Source of the DNA: Stephanodiscus triporus
Taxonomy: Eukaryota > Bacillariophyta > Thalassiosirophyceae > Thalassiosirales > Thalassiosiraceae
Length of the DNA stretch: 10,475 nt
Direction of reading: 5' to 3'
NCBI GenBank assembly: GCA_036939755.1
Contig: JALLAZ010001054.1
Coordinates: 1-10,475 of the forward strand
Every line of letters begins with the position of its first letter. Position 1 is the stretch's first letter. This document shows positions 8,465-10,475 of this stretch, piece after piece. The notes below the pieces were generated by a model that was given only the letters and a program-made list of their open reading frames with translations, did no database searches and was not told the DNA's origin. The position numbers were made by a program, and so were the translations under genes.

Positions 8465-8531
8465 AACCTGTGCGGATGTTGGCCAAAGACGAATAGATTC
8501 TAATTTACTTTATGCATGTTAACTTTGTACA
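8465..8531. other. 67 bp gap between convergent genes
   Basis: The stop codons of the SPF30-like gene and the peptidase gene are only 67 bp apart. The 3' UTRs almost certainly overlap as antisense transcripts. The gap is AT-rich, and no separate terminator or gene is visible. Confidence 0.6.
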
Positions 8532-9686
8532 TTAATCCTCCAATGGTGGGTTTGCTTTCCGACACAGTTTGACTCTCTTGTCCGCAACAAGATTCTTCGC
8601 TGGATACTTCAAATTTTGTAGAAGATCAGACACCTTACCACCTCGCGGACATATTTTGGAGTGCACAATCCCATCATCGCCTACGTAGTTGATCCAAACC
8701 CCCGGAATTTTGCCACCGCCATCCCTGACATCAACCGATCCCGTCTGGCCAGGTATGGATAGTACCCGGAATTCGCTCCCGTCGATTTCCAAGGCAGCAA
8801 AGTGATCTATCCCAATCCCGACTTCGCAAGAGTGACGTTTCATCATTGTCATGAAGTCGGTCGACCTTAGCACGCCGTTGGATTGGACGCGATCGTGATG
8901 AGGGCAAATTAAACCCGGGAGAATCCCCAATCCGCTGACCCTGATGTACTCCCAGTCGTTTGTGCTGCTGCACTTGCTGTCCTCGTCGCTGTCTGTGTCC
9001 GTCTCCGCCTCGGTCTCCTCGTCGCTCCTCGTACCCTCCTCGAAAAGCGACGACTTCATTCCTTTCCCGGCCTTTCCGGGTCGACAATCGGCGGCATCGT
9101 TCTTCAACTTGAACCAGCGGTGCGATTCCGGATCCATCGAGTCGGAATGCCCTCCGTCGAACCAGCAAATAGCTCCCGCGGATCCTCCCGTCATGACCTT
9201 CCCGTTGAGGGACGCCGCCCTAAGCAGATCTCCAAGACCCAAATACTCCCACCTGTCGACGGCGTACAGCGTGTTCCCGCCGCTGACCAGGATGATGTCG
9301 GCCTCGTCCACCGCCTCGGCCATCGCCTCCCTCGGCATGGACTTGTTCGCCACGTCGAGCGACCGGACGGCGACTCCCATGGTCGAGAACGCGCCCGTCT
9401 GCATGTGCCGGTACTCGGCGATGTCGTATGACGCCGTACCGATGTACAGCAACGAGAGGTCCTCCGGCAGGCGTCTGGTCAGGGAGATCACGGCGGCCGC
9501 GATGTAGGGACTCGACATGCCGGCGTTTCCGGAGCCGGCGAAGATCCCCTTCATGTTGGATCTGGGGACGTACGGGCGACGATAGGGAGGACACGGCGCC
9601 ATCGAGGACGATGCCGATGCCGAGAGGGCGATGCGGCTGGGTTTCAGGGTGTGACCACCCGGCGGGCGAGGGATGAGCAGCACCAT
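8532..9686 (-). CDS. Peptidase family S51 (dipeptidase E / YgaJ-like) serine hydrolase (384 aa)
   Basis: The frame runs on the minus strand from ATG 9686 to TAA. It is open slightly farther upstream, but only to a TTG. Numbering from ATG 9686, residues 1-44 are Ser/Arg/Pro-rich without acidic residues and could be an organelle-targeting leader. The enzyme proper begins near MKGIFAGSGNAGMSSPYI (45), and ATG 9602 and 9554 are alternative starts. Family marks are SGGN (135-138), the nucleophile motif GGSAGAICWFDGG with Ser169, and a His pair in ICPHHD (263-264). GIDHFAALEIDG near 292 probably supplies the acidic residue as Asp. The CWF-GG-DS pattern is closest to the YgaJ branch of S51. S51 enzymes use a class I glutamine-amidotransferase-like fold; PepE cleaves Asp-X dipeptides. 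The substrate here cannot be told from sequence. A hydrophilic acidic insert (about 195-240, rich in Glu/Thr/Asp) lies between the nucleophile and the His. It converges on the SPF30-like gene. Confidence 0.85.
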   Translation of the reverse strand: MVLLIPRPPGGHTLKPSRIALSASASSSMAPCPPYRRPYVPRSNMKGIFAGSGNAGMSSPYIAAAVISLTRRLPEDLSLLYIGTASYDIAEYRHMQTGAFSTMGVAVRSLDVANKSMPREAMAEAVDEADIILVSGGNTLYAVDRWEYLGLGDLLRAASLNGKVMTGGSAGAICWFDGGHSDSMDPESHRWFKLKNDAADCRPGKAGKGMKSSLFEEGTRSDEETEAETDTDSDEDSKCSSTNDWEYIRVSGLGILPGLICPHHDRVQSNGVLRSTDFMTMMKRHSCEVGIGIDHFAALEIDGSEFRVLSIPGQTGSVDVRDGGGKIPGVWINYVGDDGIVHSKICPRGGKVSDLLQNLKYPAKNLVADKRVKLCRKANPPLED

Positions 9687-9746
9687 AGGTCTTGTGGTGC
9701 GCGACGACGACGACGTAGGCAAATGGAGAAAACAAAATGTGAATGA

Positions 9747-10013
9747 TGAAAATTGGTGAATAGGAGTAGGTAGTTAACGCCCACTTCTTGTGCTACATAC
9801 AAAAAGTCGGAACACGAACAACTAGAAGTGGCTGAACCGACAACCCTCGGGCACCACGTGAGGCGTACTACTATTCCTATGTGAAAATTGGCGAATTAGG
9901 AGGAGTAACGCTCACGTTTGTGCATGCCCACAAAAAGAGTCGGAACACAACGAGAAGTGGCTGAACCGACAACCCTGATCGGGAACGACGTGACGCGTAC
10001 TACTATTCCTATG
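9747..10013. repeat. Tandem duplication, two diverged copies of about 135 and 132 bp
   Basis: Copy 1 is 9747-9881 and copy 2 is 9882-10013. Both begin TGAAAATTGG and end CTATTCCTATG. They share a 24 nt identical block (9824-9847 and 9953-9976) and a 21 nt identical block (9863-9883 and 9995-10015, running just past each copy's end). Elsewhere they differ by substitutions and small indels. The repeat starts about 60 bp upstream of the peptidase ATG at 9686, so it probably lies in its promoter or leader. Copy 1 contains the palindrome CACGTG (9855-9860); copy 2 has GACGTGACGC at the same place. Confidence 0.88.
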
Positions 10014-10290
10014 TGCCATTATTTTATCTTCTCTACTGCCGAACCCGCCCGAGGACCAGAGATACTTATTTTATTTTATTCTCTCTCTTCGGCGGGGCGG
10101 GATCCGAAAGACACAAAAGAACATAACAAAAAACACCATATGGAATTAGTACTTAATGCAGTAAGTAAGTATCTTTTCTATTAGTTCCTTGAGATTGAAT
10201 CGCTTACGAGATGTGGAGGCGAAGAACACGATATTGTCCTTCCTCTGAAGAACACCTGGCTGGTCGGTTGGATTGGAGTTGAGGGAATCC

Positions 10291-10366
10291 TGTAACATTT
10301 TACAGACTTAGTTACGTTACATTGATGTTACAAAGAAGTATGTTACCATAGTAATACGCATGTTAC
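10291..10366. promoter_or_regulatory. Cluster of GTTAC/GTAAC motifs
   Basis: Five GTTAC copies (starting at 10311, 10316, 10327, 10342 and 10362) and one inverted GTAAC (10292) lie within 76 bp. TGTAACAT (10291-10298) is the exact reverse complement of ATGTTACA (10325-10332). The repeated motif at varied spacing looks like a clustered binding site, but no factor can be named from the sequence. Confidence 0.4.
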
Positions 10367-10426
10367 TAGGAATAAAATTGATGCTACGATTCTATGAAAT
10401 GATGTGCTCGTCAAAGAGTATACTCC

Positions 10427-10475
10427 CTACCCGCTCTCCTCGTTGCTGCTGTACCCGTTGCTCTCGTTGCTCACC
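10427..10475 (-). CDS. Possible C-terminal end of another minus-strand gene
   Basis: From the right edge the minus strand reads an open frame ending VSNESNGYSSNEESG and then TAG at 10429-10427. The polar, acidic composition and the shift to higher GC at this edge would suit the tail of a protein. At 15 codons it could equally be chance. The rest lies outside the window. Confidence 0.2.
   Translation of the reverse strand, partial: VSNESNGYSSNEESG

Larger units (their letters stand above)
9687..10475. promoter_or_regulatory. Upstream region of the peptidase gene, no convincing complete gene
   Basis: This 789 bp stretch includes the presumed promoter and 5' leader of the S51 gene. Its notable contents, listed separately, are a two-copy tandem repeat, a cluster of GTTAC motifs and a possible gene end at the right edge. 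Between these, 10014-10290 holds an AT-rich run (10066-10080) and a GC-rich patch (10088-10102) but no gene that I can support. Short ORFs here lack coding character. Confidence 0.5.

Noticed and set aside
8944..9507. Plus-strand Ser-rich frame of 187 codons
   Set aside because: Antisense to the S51 peptidase, whose motifs are unambiguous on the minus strand.
9687..9722. Upstream extension of the S51 frame by 12 codons to a TTG
   Set aside because: No ATG occurs in the extension before an in-frame stop at 9776-9774. The first ATG at 9686 is the more likely start.

Overview
This window is nuclear DNA of a eukaryote. It has short GT-AG introns (79, 89 and 228 bp), closely packed genes and markedly uneven base composition: very GC-rich at the left end, AT-rich between genes. 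The gene content (BMS1 GTPase, an SPF30-like splicing factor, a mitochondrial-type small protein, a YgaJ-like S51 peptidase and a J-like protein with no visible HPD) would fit a stramenopile alga such as a diatom. That placement is an inference; no single feature proves it.

Layout from left to right: (1) 1-1099, minus strand: the N-terminal 366 codons of a J-domain-like protein that runs off the left edge. (2) 1100-1764: spacer between two divergent genes. (3) 1765-5565, plus strand: a complete three-exon BMS1 gene, 1210 aa, the GTPase of 40S ribosomal subunit assembly. (4) 5566-6619: about 1 kb between convergent genes with no convincing gene. (5) 6620-7222, minus strand: a two-exon gene for a 124 aa probable mitochondrial membrane protein that only becomes visible after splicing. 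(6) 7223-7606: a second divergent spacer with short repeats. (7) 7607-8464, plus strand: an SPF30/SMNDC1-like protein with the family's N-terminal and C-terminal modules but no visible Tudor domain. (8) 8532-9686, minus strand: an S51-family (PepE/YgaJ-like) serine peptidase. (9) 9687-10475: upstream DNA with a tandem duplication of about 133 bp, a cluster of GTTAC motifs, and possibly the last codons of another minus-strand gene.

The five genes alternate strictly: divergent, convergent, divergent, convergent. Three of the products fit housekeeping roles (ribosome biogenesis, pre-mRNA splicing, mitochondrial membrane), but they do not form a pathway or cluster. I found no mobile element, CRISPR array, tRNA or rRNA. 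I do not see a clearly new biological system. The observations most worth following up are the Tudor-less SPF30, the spliced small mitochondrial protein, the HPD-less J-like protein and the duplicated promoter block.
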